Source: Ixodes scapularis
Lineage: Eukaryota; Arthropoda; Arachnida; Ixodida; Ixodidae
Direction of reading: 5' to 3'
DNA length: 64,000 nt
Assembly: GCF_016920785.2 (NCBI RefSeq)
Contig: NW_024609846.1
Location: forward strand, 104,770,831 to 104,834,830
Shown here: in pieces, positions 63,646 through 64,000 of the stretch
Numbering within the stretch: the first letter of the stretch is position 1
Layout of the letters: each line of letters begins with the position of its first letter
Notes under the pieces: generated by a model
Told to the model about the DNA's origin: nothing
Database searches by the model: none
What the model saw: the letters and a program-made list of their open reading frames with translations, nothing else
Program-made: the position numbers and the translations under genes

Positions 63646-64000
63646 CTGCAAGTAACAGAAAAAATATGTCGATTCAAGTTTCAAGTAATATGTCACGCAA
63701 CCTCTCCTGTCGATTGAAAATGACCTTTTAAATTCTTTTTTGGATCAATGTAAGATGTCCAACGCAAATAATGTGGCACAAGACGTGCCACATCCATTTG
63801 CGTTCAGGCATTAAGGCAACTAAAGGATGCATTAAGAAAGTTTAAAAAATGACTGGAAGACAGAGGTCCACCATCACTCAATTTTTTTCAGATCAAAGCT
63901 ATCCGAATGTTTGAAAACAATAACAAGTAAAAACTTACATAGTATACTGTAATTGTGTATGATGGTGTAATACATTATCTGCTTGCAATAAACCATTAGT
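63646..64000. other. Intron upstream of e71 (partial)
   Basis: Nothing recognised. Confidence 0.45.

Noticed and set aside
1587..63645. Notch, fibrillin or Delta-type gene
   Set aside because: No LNR, DSL or TB domains, and cbEGF modules are few. Four-cysteine DPY modules between EGFs point to a Dumpy-type protein instead.
63930..63945. Possible donor site AACTTAC upstream of e71
   Set aside because: The sequence that would be the exon has no cysteine pattern in any frame.

Overview
This window is animal nuclear DNA, most likely from a hard (ixodid) tick. That attribution is an inference. It rests on long AT-rich introns packed with arthropod-type repeats, on LINE open reading frames of a kind common in tick assemblies, and on TTAA- and TA-flanked transposons. 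No prokaryotic gene, rRNA, functional tRNA or CRISPR array was seen.

One gene fills the window. It lies on the minus strand and runs off both ends. I read 71 coding exons between 63645 (upstream) and 1587 (downstream), 8229 bp or 2743 codons, about 13% of the sequence. Every exon has a length divisible by three and sits between phase-1 introns. The exons encode only cysteine-rich extracellular modules: about 27 plain EGF modules, 4 calcium-binding EGF (cbEGF) modules, about 56 four-cysteine modules of about 21 residues that match the DPY module of Drosophila Dumpy, and a few other disulfide modules. I therefore call it a dumpy-like giant extracellular-matrix gene. No signal peptide, ZP domain or membrane anchor lies in the window.

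Module order in protein direction (high to low coordinates): (1) 63.6-56.4 kb, mixed EGF, cbEGF and DPY; (2) 54.3-46.5 kb, repeats of one EGF plus four DPY; (3) 45.9-8.8 kb, repeats of one EGF plus two (sometimes three) DPY, mostly as exon pairs of 66-81 bp and 183 bp; (4) 8.2-1.6 kb, a five-module cassette (cbEGF, DPY variant, EGF, CP module, NC module) present twice, with a third copy starting. Exon lengths are close to sums of 63 bp (DPY) and 120 bp (EGF).

The introns carry the mobile DNA. Intron e28/e29 (24064-40247, 16 kb) holds two copies of one LINE family, one split by a second LINE and the other by a mariner-like foldback element. It also holds a decayed Ty3/Gypsy-like gag, a 1.2 kb near-palindrome, several MITEs and a possible 11 kb TTAA-bounded composite. 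Elsewhere there are two hAT-type elements with 8-bp target duplications, two more TTAA-bounded elements (one with a THAP domain), tRNA-derived SINE-like repeats and several minisatellites.

Exons are numbered e01-e71 by increasing coordinate, so e71 is most upstream in the protein.
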